DNA of 64,000 bases, from assembly GCA_964007475.1 (NCBI GenBank), contig OZ023274.1:57675576-57739575 (forward strand). The letters are read 5' to 3'. Under the pieces are notes generated by a model, which was not told the DNA's origin, ran no database searches, and saw only the letters and a program-made list of their open reading frames with translations. Positions 21,963 through 33,905 of this stretch are shown here, in pieces; positions within the stretch are counted from its first letter, which is position 1; each line of letters opens with the position of its first letter. A program made the position numbers and the translations under genes. The DNA is from Hybos culiciformis. Taxonomy: Eukaryota > Arthropoda > Insecta > Diptera > Hybotidae.

Positions 21963-23871
21963 AATATTTACGTTGTTCAAAATTACCTCTTCATTATTGT
22001 CACATTGACCCTTGATTGTGCGCTTAATGAAGTTGTTAATTCTTCGTCTGAATTATTGTTATTCAATTGTAATGTGTTATTTGGTAATTCTGATTCCCAA
22101 CTTCAGTTATACGATTAAGAGATATTACAATTCAAATTTTTATTTAAGATTAAGAAAATAATGCCTACTAGGTGTAAATTTTACAGAAAAAACATAAGAA
22201 TTCCACGTAGGTTTGTCCAGTTTCTCCAAAAATTGCCGTCGATAAAAGTTTCTCAAAATTTCGACCAATTCCAGGTCATCATCAATAGAATTAGAACTAA
22301 TAGTTTTCTCCAGATCTAGAATTTTATTAAAAAATTTACAAAATATTTTCATAAACCACTAAAAAAATATCATAAATACATTAACAATTTTTTTAACAAA
22401 ATTGTAGGTCCTTGGTCTTTTTGGTGTTTATTGGTTATAAAATTTAAATTTTTTGACGCAAATTTATTTGGGTGGCAATATAAAGGCTATTTTAAAATTT
22501 GATTGGCCTCCTTCCCAGGGACTTCCCCTCGGGGCGGATTTTAAAAGTTTGTCCAATTTCGGTCAAATTTGGTAAAAGAGGAACTGATTACACACAAATT
22601 TCGTAACTAAAAATTTGTTGACCTCCTACCCAGGGACCTCCTACCCAGAGACCGCCCCTGGGCACGGACTTCAAAAGTTCGTCCGATTTCATTCAATTTT
22701 AGTATGTGAAAAGCGGAGCTGATAACACACAAAATTCATAACAAAAAGTTTGTTGACCTCCTACCCAAGGACCTCCTACCCAGGGCCCTCCTACCCAGAG
22801 ACCACCTCTGGGGGCGGTATGTAAAAATAAGAACTGATTACACACAAATTTCGTAACAAAAATTTTGTTTATCTCCTACCCAGACACCTCCTACCCAGAC
22901 ATCTCCTACCCAGACACCTCCTACCCAGAGACCTCCTACCCAGAGACCTCCTACCCAGAGACCTCCTACCCAGAGATCTTTCCTGGGAGCGGACTTCAAA
23001 AGTTCGTGGGATTTCATTCAAATTTGGTATGTAAAAAGAGGAACTGATTACACACAAATTTCGTAAAAAAAAATTTGTTGACCTCCTACTCAGCGATCTC
23101 CCCCGGGGGCAGACTTCAAAAGTTCATCCGATTTCATTAAAATTTGACACGTAAAAAGAGAAAATGATTACACATAAATTTTGTAACAAAAAAATTAATT
23201 GACCTCCTACCCTAGGGGAGGAATTCAAAATGTTGTCCGATTTCATTTAAATTTGGTACATAAAAATGATTAAACACATGAATTTAGTAACAAAAAATTT
23301 GGCCCCCTCTTTTTAGGAGTCTCTCCGAATATATAGAAATCAATTTCTTTATTACTAATAACTACAAAATATTAAAAACTAAACCACTCAAACGATCGAT
23401 TCGAAATTTACACCGTCTCTTTGTCTCGGTGTCGTTATAGGCTATTTTAAAATTTGAATGGCACCCTACCGGGGCGGGCTGCAAAAGTTCTTCCGATTTT
23501 ATTCAAATTTGATTCATAAAACGAGGATAAAAACACAAATTTGGATTGGTTTGGAAACCTGTTTAAGGGGGTATTCTGGTCTAGAGGCACGAATTTAATG
23601 CAATTTTTGAAGTGCTGTAAAAAAAAACCGATCAAAATTTTTACTATTCATTTTTTTATAGGATATTTATTAATGTTTTAAGAATACAGTAAAAAAAAAA
23701 AGTAAAAAATTCAAAATACAAAGAGTTCGCAGCTGATGAAGTGGGGGCTCTCAAAAATTTGGTACGTGACCATTCCCACGATTGAGCCCTTCTGGCAATT
23801 TGAAGAAAAAAAAGAAAAACGAATATTAATCTATAGGAATGCCTCTATCGTTCGAAGTAAAAGAGTTGAAA
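21963..23871. other. Loop of the inverted repeat
   Basis: This unpaired 1.9-kb centre holds an irregular tandem repeat at 22500-23300 (units sharing CTTCAAAAGTTCGTCCGATT, TACACACAAATTTCGTAAC and TTTGTTGACCTCCTACCCAG) and the 15-bp minisatellite listed separately. A 70-codon minus-strand frame at 22140-22352 (ELVEILRNFYRRQFLEKL) looks faintly protein-like but matches nothing I know. No gene is called. Confidence 0.45.
22873..22979. repeat. 15-bp minisatellite CTCCTACCCAGAGAC, seven copies
   Basis: Seven head-to-tail copies with only A/G and C/G changes at the unit end (CAGACA/CAGAGA). Isolated single copies occur at about 22623, 22638, 22757 and 22772. Fifteen bases preserve frame, so Tyr-Pro-Glu/Asp-Thr-Ser repeats appear in translation; this is incidental. 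Confidence 0.8.
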
Positions 23872-24045
23872 AAAAAACACACGAAGCAGTCATAGAACTG
23901 CCTACAGAAGTTTATACTTAAAGATTTAAAATATGAAATAACAGTGGCTACAAATGATAGGCTGCTGAGTACAAAATGTAAATTAAAATATTTTACCCTC
24001 TACCAAAAAAACGCACAACGCGGCTAAAGAAGTATAAACTTCAAA
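23872..24045. repeat. Inner non-satellite arm segment, right
   Basis: Mirror partner of 21795-21962, containing GAAGCAGTCATAGAACTGCC, TTTTACCCTCTACC and CGGCTAAAGAAGTATAAACT. It passes directly into the right satellite array. Confidence 0.7.
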
Positions 24046-27000
24046 AAAAATTTCGTATATTTTGCTCGGCCACGACCTAACCGTAGCTCCCCACCCAAAA
24101 TATTTTTTCAAGTAATCTTAATTTCACCGGAACTACCTATTAAAAAACCTAACCGTGCTCCCCACCCAAAATTTTTTTTCAGACAATATTAATTTCACCG
24201 GAGCTACCTATTTTGAAAAAAAAAAAAATTTTTCGTATATATTGCGTCGGCACGACCTAACCGTAGCTCCCTGCCGAAAAATTTTTAAGCTGGTAATTTT
24301 AATTTCACCGGAGCTACCTATTTTGAAATAAAAAAAATTTTCGTATATTTTGCTCCGGCACGACATAACCGTAGCTCCCCACCCAAAAATTTTTTTTCCG
24401 GTAATATTAATTTCACCGGAGCTACCTATTTTGAAAAAAAAAATTATCGTATATTTTGCTCCGGCACGACCTAACCGTAGCTCCCCACCCAAAAATTTTT
24501 TTTCAGGTAATATTAATTTCACCGGAGCTACCTATTTTGAAAAATAAAATTTCGTATATTTTGCTCCGGCACGACCTAACCGTAGCTTCTCACCGAAAAA
24601 ATTTTTTTCAGGTAATATTAATTTCACCGGAGCTACCTATTTTGAAAAAAAAAATTTTTTTTTGTATATTTTGCTCCGGCACGACCTAACCGTAGCTCCC
24701 CACCCAAAAATTTTTTTTCAAGTAATATTAATTTCACCGGAGCTACCTATTTTGAAAAAAAAAAAAAAATTTCGAGTATTTTGCTCCGGCACGACCTAAC
24801 CGTAGCTCCCCACCCAAAATTTTTTTTCAGATAATATTAATTTTACCGGAGCTACCTATTTTGAAAAAAAAAAAAAAATTTCGTATATTTTGTTCCAGCA
24901 CGGCCTAACCGTAGCTCCCCATCCAAAATTTTTCGGCTGGTAATCTTAATTTCACAGGAGCTACCTATTTTGAAACAAAAAAATTTTTCGTATCTTTTGC
25001 TCCGGCACGACCTAACCGTAGCTCCCCACCCAAAAAATTTTTTTCAGTTAATATTAATTTCACCGGAGCTACCTATTTTGAAAAAAAAAAAATTTTCGTA
25101 TATTTTCTTCCGGCACGACCTAACCGTAGCTCCCCACCCAAAAATTTTTTTTCAGGTAATATTAATTTCACCGGAGCTACTTATTTAAAAAAAAAAAATT
25201 TTTCGTATATTTTGCTCCGGCACGACATAACCGTAGCTCCCCACCCAAAAACTTTTTTTCAGTTAATATTAATTTCACCGGAGCTACCTATTTAAAAAAA
25301 AAATGTTTGGTATATTTTGCTCCGGCACGACCTAACCGTAGCTCCCCACCCAAAAATTTTTTTTTTTGGTAATATTAATTTCACCGGAGCTACTTATTCA
25401 AAAAAAAAAAATTTTCGTATATTTTGCTCCGGCACGACCTAACCGTAGCTCCCCACCCAAAAATTTTTTTTCAGTTAATATTAATTTCACCGGAACTACC
25501 TATTTAAAAAAAAAAAAAAAATTCGTATATTTTGCTCTGGCACGACCTAACCGTAGCTCCCCATCCAAAAATTTTTTTTTAGTTAATATTAATTTCACCG
25601 GAGCTACCTATTTAAAAAAAAAAATGTTTGGTATATTTTGCTCCGGCACGACCTAACCGTAGCTCCCCACCCAAAAAATTTTTTTCAGGTAATATTAATT
25701 TCACCGGAGCTATAGTACGATTCAAATCACTTGTCATATTTTAATATAAAAAATTTTTTTCAGTTAATATTAATTTCACCGGAGCTACCTATTAAAAAAA
25801 AAAAATTTTTAGTATATTTTGCTCAGGCACGACCTAACCGTAGCTTCCCACCCAAAAAATTTTTTTCAGCTAATATTAATTTCACCGGAGCTAATATTAA
25901 TTTTGAAAAAAAAAAAAAAAATATTTTCGTATATTTTGCTCCGGCACAACCTAACCGTAGCTCCCCACCCAAAAATTTTTTTTCAGGTAATATTAATTTC
26001 ACCGGAGCTACCTATTTTGAAAAAAAAAAAATTGTTCGTATATTTTACCCCGGCACTACCTAACCGTAGCTCCCCACCCAAAAATTTTTTTCCAGGTAAT
26101 ATTAATTTCACCGGAGCTACTTATTTTTAAAAAAAAAAAATTTTCGTATATTTTGCTCCGGCACAGCCTAACCGTAGCTCCCACCCAAAAAATTTTTTTC
26201 AGGTAATATTAATTTCACCGGAGCTATAGTACGATTCAAATCACTTGTCATATTTTAATATAAAAAATTTTTTTCAGTTAATATTAATTTCACCGGAGCT
26301 ACCTATTAAAAAAAAAAAATTTTTCGTATATTTTCCTCAGGCACGACCTAACCGTAGCTTCCCACCCAAAAAATTTTTTTCAGCTAATATTAATTTCACC
26401 GGAGCTAATATTAATTTTGAAAAAAAAAAAAAAATATTTTCGTATATTTTGCTCCGGCACGACCTAACCGTAGCTCCCCACCCAAAAAATTTTTTTCAGG
26501 TAATATTAATTTCACCGGAGCTATAGTACGATTCAAATCACTTGTCATATTTTAATATAAAAAATTTTTTTCAGTTAATAATAATTTCACCGGAGCTACC
26601 TATTAAAAAAAAAAAAATTTTTCGTATATTTTGCTCAGGCACGACCTAACCGTAGCTTCCCACCCAAAAAAATTTTTTCAGCTAATATTAATTTCACCGG
26701 AGCTAATATTAATTTTGAAAAAAAAAATAAAAATATTTTCGTATATTTTGCTCCGGCACGACCTAACCGTAGCTCCCCACCCAAAAATTTTTTTTCTGGT
26801 AATATTAATTTCACCGAAGCTACCTATTTTGAAAAAAAAAATGTTCGTATATTTTGCGTCGGCACGACCTAACCGTACCTCCCTGCCCAAAAATTTTTCG
26901 GCTGGTAATCTTAATTTCACCGGAGCTAACTATTTAAAAAAAAAAAATGTTCGTATATTTTGCTCCGGCACGACCTAAACGTAGCTCGCACCCAAAAATT

Positions 27001-27310
27001 TTTTTGCAGGTAATATTAATTTCACCCGAGCTACCTATTTTGAAAAAAAAAAAAAAATTCGTATATTTTGCTCTGGCACGACCTAACCGTAGCTCCCCAC
27101 CCAAAAATTTTTTTCCAGGTAATATTAATTTCACCGGAGCTACTTATTTAAGAAAAAAAAAAATTTTCGTATATTTTGCTCCGGCACGGCCTAACCGTAG
27201 CTCCCGACCCAAAATTTTTCGGCTAGTAATCTTAATTTCACCGGAGCTACCTATTTAAAAAAAAAAAAATTTCGTATATTTTGCTCAGGCACGACCTAAC
27301 CGTAGCTTTT
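24046..27310 (+). repeat. Right satellite array, ~107-bp monomer, about 30 copies
   Basis: Same monomer as the left array in opposite orientation (TTTTGCTCCGGCACGACCTA, ACCGTAGCTCCCCACCCAAA, AATATTAATTTCACCGGAGC). A 43-bp piece beginning TATAGTACGATTCAAATCAC, absent from the left arm, interrupts it at 25711, 26225 and 26522. The first two mark a 514-bp higher-order unit and the third a shorter 297-bp step. The arms therefore amplified independently after the inversion. Confidence 0.9.
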
Positions 27311-27362
27311 TTTGCTTGTAATATTGGGCCCTATATATACATATATTTGAAATTAAAAAATC

Positions 27363-27434
27363 TTGTTATTGGGAATCGAACCAGGCACCTTCAGACTTAC
27401 AGTCTGATGTTCTAGCCACTAAGCCATATTGTCC
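27363..27434 (-). other. tRNA-Tyr-like pseudogene or SINE head, facing into the array
   Basis: Nearly identical on the minus strand to 18623-18695: same A-box, GTA anticodon loop and B-box, same weak acceptor and T stems. It points leftward into the satellite, so the two Pol III-type promoters, if active, would transcribe toward each other across the inverted repeat. Confidence 0.6.
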
Positions 27435-27473
27435 ATATGATTTTGATTTTCTTAAATATAATAAAAAAATAAG

Positions 27474-29035
27474 TATTCTTATTCCAATTTTTCTGAGAAA
27501 AATGATGAAGATTCTGAGAAAAATTCTATATGTAAATGGATTTTTACCCTCTACCAAAAATCATCAAACGCCGCTAAAGAAGTATAAACTTCAAACATTT
27601 TTTTTACAAAATGGCGACTACTTGAAAAAACAATTTGTTTTTGCACCACTTTTTTTTAGTTTTTGAAAATTTTTAAAAATAGTAACCATTAAAATTTTGG
27701 GATGAGGATAGTTCATGCGATAGAGAAACCTATGAAGAAGACCTCTACAAAATTTGAAGTAAATCGGTTCAGTATGACTTGAATTATCATGGGAATCGTT
27801 TTAAAAAAGACAGTTTTGAGAAAAACGCGTTTAAAGTTTCACGTAAATTTTCGCAGTCTAATTAATGAAATGATACTTTAGTAAAACAGCCATACCTCCG
27901 AAAATAATTTAAATTTTCTGAAATCCTCTTAAAGACATGTGCTTAAAGGGTTAAACTTTGAAAATATGAAAAAAAAAAAAAAAATGATTTTTTCTAATTT
28001 CTAGACCCCCTTTCTAGAAGGATATCATTCGATTTCATACAATTTAAGTATTGAATAAGTAGAAATGATAAATATTAATTCTTCTTAGATATTTTCCCAA
28101 ATTTATAAAATAACTAGCTGCTATAATTGTTCATCAATCTGACAACAAAAATTTCTCTTAAAATGTATGTTCCACAACAACGTGTGTGCGGGTACAGCTA
28201 GTTAATTAATAAATATCACCAGCCAACAGAAAACTTTAGTACAGTGGTAAACCGCAATTCAAAATTGTGTGGCATAGAAAAAAAATTTGAGTTTCCAAGA
28301 AATAAAATATTAACCACTGTTAATTATTTTTTCAATATTTTCATATGAAGTTCTGTTACCCTGAGAATTTTTAAATTTCAAGTTCAAATAAACTTTTTGG
28401 CTATGTTTAAAATTTTGATATAACCCATATACCGGTTATTTGATCATTTTAAAATAAGGTACATATATTCTAAATTTATTTGGTAACAAGCTTTTATAAC
28501 CGTCAAGGTAAATGTCTTTTAAACAAAGAAATCAAAACCTCCAAGACCCATTTGAATTATTTTCCTTTGACAAATCATTTTCATCATATTTATTAAAATG
28601 TCTTTTTAAATTATATTTCAGTCGAGATTTCAATCTTTTTATTAGATTCGCGCAAAGCATTGCTTTGTAGAATGAAGAATTGCTTTAGTAGAATGAATGA
28701 TAATTTCCTGGTGACCAAATGAAATGGTTATTGTTTGAATGTGATGATGAATATTTTTTATGAAAAATATTTTGCAAATATGTTTCATCTTTATTATATT
28801 TTTTAGATTTTATCAATTAAATTTGCATCTAACCATTAAAAAAATATCATTAATACATTAACAAATTTCTTAACAAAATTGTAGGTTCTAGGTCTTAATA
28901 GACGTGAATTAGTTATTGTTTACTAAATAAAAAATTAATTTTTTTTTTTTTTTGTAAAAATTTGTTAAAATTATCGTAATTTTAATTTTTTACTCCCTTG
29001 GAAAAAAAAATTGATTCACTTCTTCAAAAATCCTA
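27474..29035. other. Non-coding flank right of the inverted repeat
   Basis: 27540-27596 repeats the inner arm segment (CTCTACCAAAAATCATC, CTAAAGAAGTATAAACTTC). Beyond it, 27600-29035 shows no gene, RNA or terminal repeat; long A and T runs are common. Confidence 0.35.
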
Positions 29036-29039
29036 AAAT

Positions 29040-29290
29040 GCTTAACCATTCTCTTAAGGAATTTTGCCGGACCTTGAAGGGGTGGGCAGAGGTGGTGCGC
29101 AAACCCCCAAATCAAAAAGCGTTTTTGGTTCAAAGTCTCTGTTTCGTAGCTATGGCACCTCAAAATTTTTATTTTTTTAAATCAACCATTAAATTTTTGG
29201 AGAAGATATAGCGGCGAACCCCCAGATTTTAATTAAAAGACAGTTTTCAGAGGAAAGATCCCGTTTCGTGGATACGGCCCTCCAACTCAA
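29040..29290. repeat. Degenerate copy of the GC-richer dispersed repeat
   Basis: It contains TTGAAGGGGTGGGCAGAGGT, CAAACCCCCAAAT, GTTTCGTAGCTATGGC and CCGTTTCGTGGATACGGCCC, the same vocabulary in the same order as the family at 10.3-11.0 and 15.3 kb, with many substitutions. Confidence 0.35.
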
Positions 29291-29486
29291 ATAAAAAACA
29301 AGAACAATTAAAAATAACCATAGAATACGACTTTTCAATAATAAGTGGAAATTAAAAATAAACTAACTAAACATTTTTGTAAAATTAACTTTCCAAATTT
29401 CCTTTCTCATTGTTAACTGTTGAAAATTCTTGTACATTAATTTTTTTTATTTTTCAAATAGTGACGAATTTTTTAATTATTTACTG

Positions 29487-29775
29487 GCGTCGTGACATTT
29501 GTCCGCGATCTAATTTGTGTGAAAAAATTCGCGAATAAATGTCATTTTGTAAAGTGACATTTGTTCGCGATTAAATTTCTAAATTTTAGAGGACAAATGT
29601 CATTTTTGAAAATGTCATTTGTCCGTTTTTTAGCGGAGAAATTTCTTTTTGTCATTTGTACGCGATTAATTTTTATCGCGGACGAAAGTCATTTCAAATC
29701 ACCGGCAAATGTCTTTTTGATGTCCCGGTTACAAAAACAAATCGCGGACAAATGTCCCGCGGATAAGTGTCCAAC
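29487..29775. repeat. TCGCGGACAAATGTC motif cluster, left
   Basis: GACATTTGTCCGCGATY, its inverse TCGCGGACAAATGTC and half-copies recur about every 35-50 bp on both strands. The same motif clusters at 35700-36130. This looks like subterminal-repeat or palindromic MITE material. The open frame running through it is incidental. Confidence 0.45.
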
Positions 29776-30367
29776 CCCCTTATTCACCATTATAAACTAT
29801 GTACTTATTTAAATATCAACTTTTAAACAAAAAAAAATATTTCTTTGTAATTTCATTGAACCTACCTATGAGATTTTTATTTTGCTTTCAACTTAACAAT
29901 TTTTATAAAAAAACCTAGTACAATACTTTCTCCAAAATCTAGTGCTTAAATGTTTTTGTATCGGCTTTTAGATTGTATTGTATATTTTTTCGGCTTATTT
30001 TTTGAATCCTTTGTTTATAGAAATTGGAACATTTGAAAAAATGTTTATTCTCCAGAATAAACTTTTGGAAAAAAGTGATCAAAAGTAATGTGCATTAAGC
30101 AAGCGAGAAAATAGGAACCAATAATGACGGTTTTTCCGACTTCGGAACTCTGCATCTCTTCTCTCTAAGTGAATTTTGAAAAACAGAAAATCAAATAGCA
30201 TTCAAATATTTAAAATTGAAAAACCCGACTGACGAAAATACTAAATTTTGTATGATGTCGTTCTTCACTTAATACCTGCTTGAACTCTCAATAACTATTA
30301 CAACCAATTAATAGATAATCAAGCAATTTCTATGAATCTAATATTCAAAAATATGTATTATATCATA
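29776..30367. other. AT-rich DNA, nothing recognised
   Basis: No gene, RNA or inverted repeat was identified in this interval. Confidence 0.3.
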
Positions 30368-30677
30368 CAGGAAGTATAAATAGAGGAATTAGTCCCATAC
30401 AAAAAATGCTAATAAAAATAGTGAAACAAAAAATCCATAATACAACCCCATGAACTTTTTTTTTGTATTTTTTAGACTTCCACTCTCACAAAAGCTTTTA
30501 AAACTTTAAAAATTGTATACAACTGTTGTTATTTTTGAAGTTTTAAGAGCATTTGTGAGAGTGGAATTCTCAAAAAATACAAAAAAAGAGCTCGTGGAGT
30601 TGTGATATGGATTTTTTTGTTTCACTATTTTTATTAGCATTTTTTGTATGGGACTAATTCCTCTATTTATACTTCCT
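30368..30677. mobile_element. 310-bp palindromic MITE
   Basis: AGGAAGTATAAATAGAGGAA at the left end is mirrored by TTCCTCTATTTATACTTCCT at the right. The arms pair for about 140 bp, including CTCACAAAAGCTTTTAAAAC against its inverse, with few mismatches. No coding sequence. The target duplication is uncertain, so no superfamily is assigned. Confidence 0.6.
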
Positions 30678-31739
30678 TTATGATCATATAAAATAAATAT
30701 AATATCTTGTAACAATGGTGGATTTAAACTCCCTGATTTATTCATTCATAAACATAAAGCGAACATTTTTTAGATTTTTAGTAATTCACCCCTTCTGTAG
30801 AAATTGTAATAATGGTACTCCTTCAAAAACTAGGAAGGAAACAAGAACACGTGAACAAAGAATTCAACGTTCATTACAACGAGCTGCTGAAAATTTCTCG
30901 CAAAATTGTATATTGAATTACATTGAATTTAAAAATAGCTGTTTAGAATTTCAAATAAATAATGTACTTGTAAATGAAAATGAAACCTCAGATTTGAGAG
31001 AAAGTTGCCTGAATATATTGTATAAAGCCTTTAAAAATAACAGTTTAGCAAAAAGAATCACGGACAGCGTTACAACCATAATTTGAAATTGTTTGCCTCT
31101 TATTTATTCTTAATCTCTGGAAAAATAGGATATGAGACAATTCAAAAAAAACTTGTTCAACTCCTTACCTGCTCTTCCAACTATACATAGAGTAATTGAC
31201 AACACGGATGATGTTATCGAACGCGAATTAAGAATCGATGAATTAAAAACTTTTTTAGCTGTAAGGAATTTGGAGCCTCCTTTTGGATATCTGAGATTAA
31301 ACAAAAGTTGTTGAGCAAATCGTTTATCACAATAAAACGGACAGCGTATTGGGATTAGTGCTCATCATTGGAAAAAGTGGACTATAGATAAAAAATCAAT
31401 TTGTAGCAAGTTCAGCTTTAGAAATTAAGAGACATTTCGATGAAAATTCAAAAACATCATATATCAATGTTATTATGGCTCAACCATACTCGAAAAAAAC
31501 TCCTGCGATTTGCATTTGTGCATTTGTGCATTTGGTACAAATAATAAATTTAGATTTTGTGACGTAAAAAGAAGATGGGAGTACATTAAGAAAATTTGTG
31601 CTGAAAATGGAATAACGGTTTTAGGATATTCGAGTGATGGTCACACTAGATGTTTAAAAGCTATGAAATTTTTTTCAGAGCTTGGTTTTGAAGCAATTTC
31701 AGAGTCAAGACCTTGGTTTCATGGGTTCCACCCAATTTG

Positions 31740-32090
31740 AACTTTGAGCGAAAAAATATGAGCGAAAGCAAAAAGAGCGAAAAAATAAGAGCGAAAGTAA
31801 AATGAGCGAAAGGAAAAAGAGCGAAATCAAAAAGAGCGAAATCAAAAAGAGCGAAATCAAAAAGAGCGAAAGCAAAAAGAGCGAAAGCAAAATTAGCGAA
31901 ATCGGACTTTATGGATGAAAAAAATCGCGCGATTTTTCATGGGTTCCACCCAATTTCAATTTTGAGCGAAAAAATATGAGCGAAAAAATAAGAGCGAAAG
32001 TAAAATGAGCGAAAGGAAAAAAGAGCGAAATCAAAAAGAGCGAAAGCAAAATTAGCGATTCGCTAATTTTGCTTTCGCTCTTTTTGATTT
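31740..32090 (+). repeat. Subterminal GAGCGAAAGCAAAAA array of the MULE, left
   Basis: About 20 copies of a 12-bp unit, AAAAAGAGCGAA with variants (AATAAGAGCGAA, AAAATGAGCGAA). It is interrupted by CGCGCGATTTTTCATGGGTT and a second copy of the terminal sequence, and ends in a short inverted stretch (GCTTTCGCTCTTTTTGATTT) at 32068-32090. Confidence 0.75.
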
Positions 32091-32323
32091 CATTATTTTT
32101 GATAAATTCTGATTTCGCTAATTTTATTATGAATATTTACGACTACGAGCTTTGTACAAAAATTAAAATATCAATACTTGTTCTTTTGGTTAATTAAAAA
32201 AGTTTGCCATGCATAATATGTAAATTTAGAAATTAAAAACTTTTTTTCATTAGTAAAAATTCGTGAAAAGTATTTTTTCGCTCAAATTGGGTGGAACCAA
32301 TATTTTCAATAATTTTTTTAATA

Positions 32324-33677
32324 ATGTCCCTTGAATATATAAAAAGCCAAAAAGGATTTGAACTTTTAAAAAACAATGGACAAAGAAAACAATGAAAGCG
32401 TTTATTGGAAGTGCGTAGAATGTTTGGTTGGAAAATGTCGAACACGTATCATAGTTTCGGAAGGAAAAATAAAAAAATGTACAGCTCATAATCACGTACC
32501 CCACACAGCGCAGGTTGAAAAGGGGAATGTACTCCATAACATGAAGCAACGAGCTCTTGTTTGTCAAGAAACTACTCAGCGAGTTGTGTCTGTTGAGACA
32601 CATATGTTAACCGAAGCTGTATGTGGACAACTACCATCAATTCCACTAATGAAAAAAGCAGTTCAAAGGCTTAGAAGCAAAAATAATGAAGCATTTACTA
32701 ATCCAACATCTCTTCTGGACCTGGTTATTCCCGCTACTTATTCCAAAATTAAAGATGAACCTTTTTTACTGTATGATAGTGGACCAGTTCAAGATAGATT
32801 ATTAATATTCTCAACAAAAAAAAATTTAGCACACATGGCAAGATGTGATCATTGGTATGCTGATGGTACTTTCAATACTGCTCCTCAATTGTTCAGTCAA
32901 ATTTACACGATCCATGCAGTAAGGTACCATAACGTATTGCCAACTGTATTAATTTTAATGGCCAATAAAACACAGACATCCTATGTACGTGCTTTAACTG
33001 CATTGAAAAATTTAAATAGCCAATTGGCACCTGTCTCTATAATGACAGATTTTGAAAAGGCAGCAATGAATGCGTTTCGTAAAGTATTTCCCCAAGCAAC
33101 TCAAAGGCGCTGTTTTTTTCATATGAGTCAATGTATATGGCGTAAAATTCAAGGTTGTGGTTTGCAATCCCGATACATCAACGACTCCAAATTTGCACTA
33201 CATGTACGACAATTAGCAGCTCTTGCTTTCGTTCCAGAAGAAGATGTTTTAAGAAGTTTTGAGGAACTTATACAATCCGAATATTTTATAGAAAACTATG
33301 ATGATATGTACATGGATCGGACGTCTCCAAAATAATCTTACTCGTCGTCAGCCATTATTTCCCATAAAGATATGGAACTGCAAAAACAAGGTTTGCCGAA
33401 GACCAATAATTCCGTGGAAGGATGGCATAGAGGCTTCAGCACCCTTTTTGGGGTTAGTCATCCAACTTTACGGAAATTTATAGATGATCTGAAACGTGAG
33501 CAGAAGTTGAATGAATTAAAAATTGAAGAATACATTGCAGGCCAACACCCACCAAAATCCCGAAAGATTTATCGGGATACTGCACAAAAAATAGAAGATC
33601 TAGTTAACGACTATGAAAACCGTGATTTAATTGATTTTTTGCGGGGTATTGCACTCAATTTCAATTTCCAAATATAA
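32324..33677 (+). pseudogene. FLYWCH-MULE transposase, frameshifted
   Basis: The likely start is ATG at 32324, opening a frame (MSLEYIKSQKGFE) typical of the start of FLYWCH domains. A shift near 32385 leads to the frame opening at 32376. There the FLYWCH zinc-binding residues (YWKC, C21, C35, H38, H40 of that frame) are followed by the MULE catalytic core: first Asp in YADGTF (residue 163), second Asp in SIMTDFE (residue 225), then CFFHMSQ. A stop at 33333 is bypassed in family terms by a neighbouring frame (TWIGR, PLFPIKIWNC, 33312-33385). The original frame then resumes with the catalytic Glu in SVEGWHR (33417). So three frame changes separate otherwise complete domains. It would bind element ends and cut and paste the DNA. 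Decay is recent enough to leave every motif legible. Confidence 0.8.
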
Positions 33678-33789
33678 TTCTATTGTTATTTTAATATTTT
33701 GTGTTATTTTAAATGAATTTTTTTTAATAAAATTATTTTACATTTATTAATTAAAAATTTCCAATTTTTTTTATTTATTATTGTAAATT

Positions 33790-33905
33790 CTTGGGTTTTT
33801 GCTCTTTTTTACCTTTCGCTCTTTTTGACTTTTCGCTCTTTTTGAAATCGCTCTTTTTTCCTTCGCTCTTATTTTTTCGCTCTTATTGATTCGCTCTTTT
33901 TGGGT
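33790..33905 (-). repeat. Subterminal GAGCGAAA array of the MULE, right
   Basis: Eight copies of TTTCGCTCTTTTTG-type units, the inverse of the left array. The two arrays face each other across the transposase gene, as subterminal binding-site arrays do in several DNA transposons. Confidence 0.75.

Larger units (their letters stand above)
18584..27473. repeat. 8.9-kb inverted repeat of satellite arrays
   Basis: The outer 160 bp of each end are mirror images (18584-18750 against 27310-27473). Next inward come satellite arrays in opposite orientation, then a matching non-satellite inner segment (about 21795-21962 against 23872-24045), then a 1.9-kb unpaired loop. Transcription across the unit in either direction would give an RNA able to fold into a hairpin with about 3.3-kb arms. 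The arms are not exact copies: internal duplications and a 43-bp insertion differ between them, so they have evolved separately since inversion. No protein gene is embedded. Confidence 0.85.

Noticed and set aside
22873..22979. CRISPR-like direct repeats
   Set aside because: The units are contiguous with no spacers, in eukaryotic satellite-rich DNA; this is a minisatellite.
24208..27258. Open frames with ARPNRSSPP and INFTGATY repeats
   Set aside because: Same satellite in the right arm; same reason.
31705..31890. Leu/Ser/Phe-repeat protein on the minus strand
   Set aside because: It is a translation of the 12-bp GAGCGAAA array at the MULE end.
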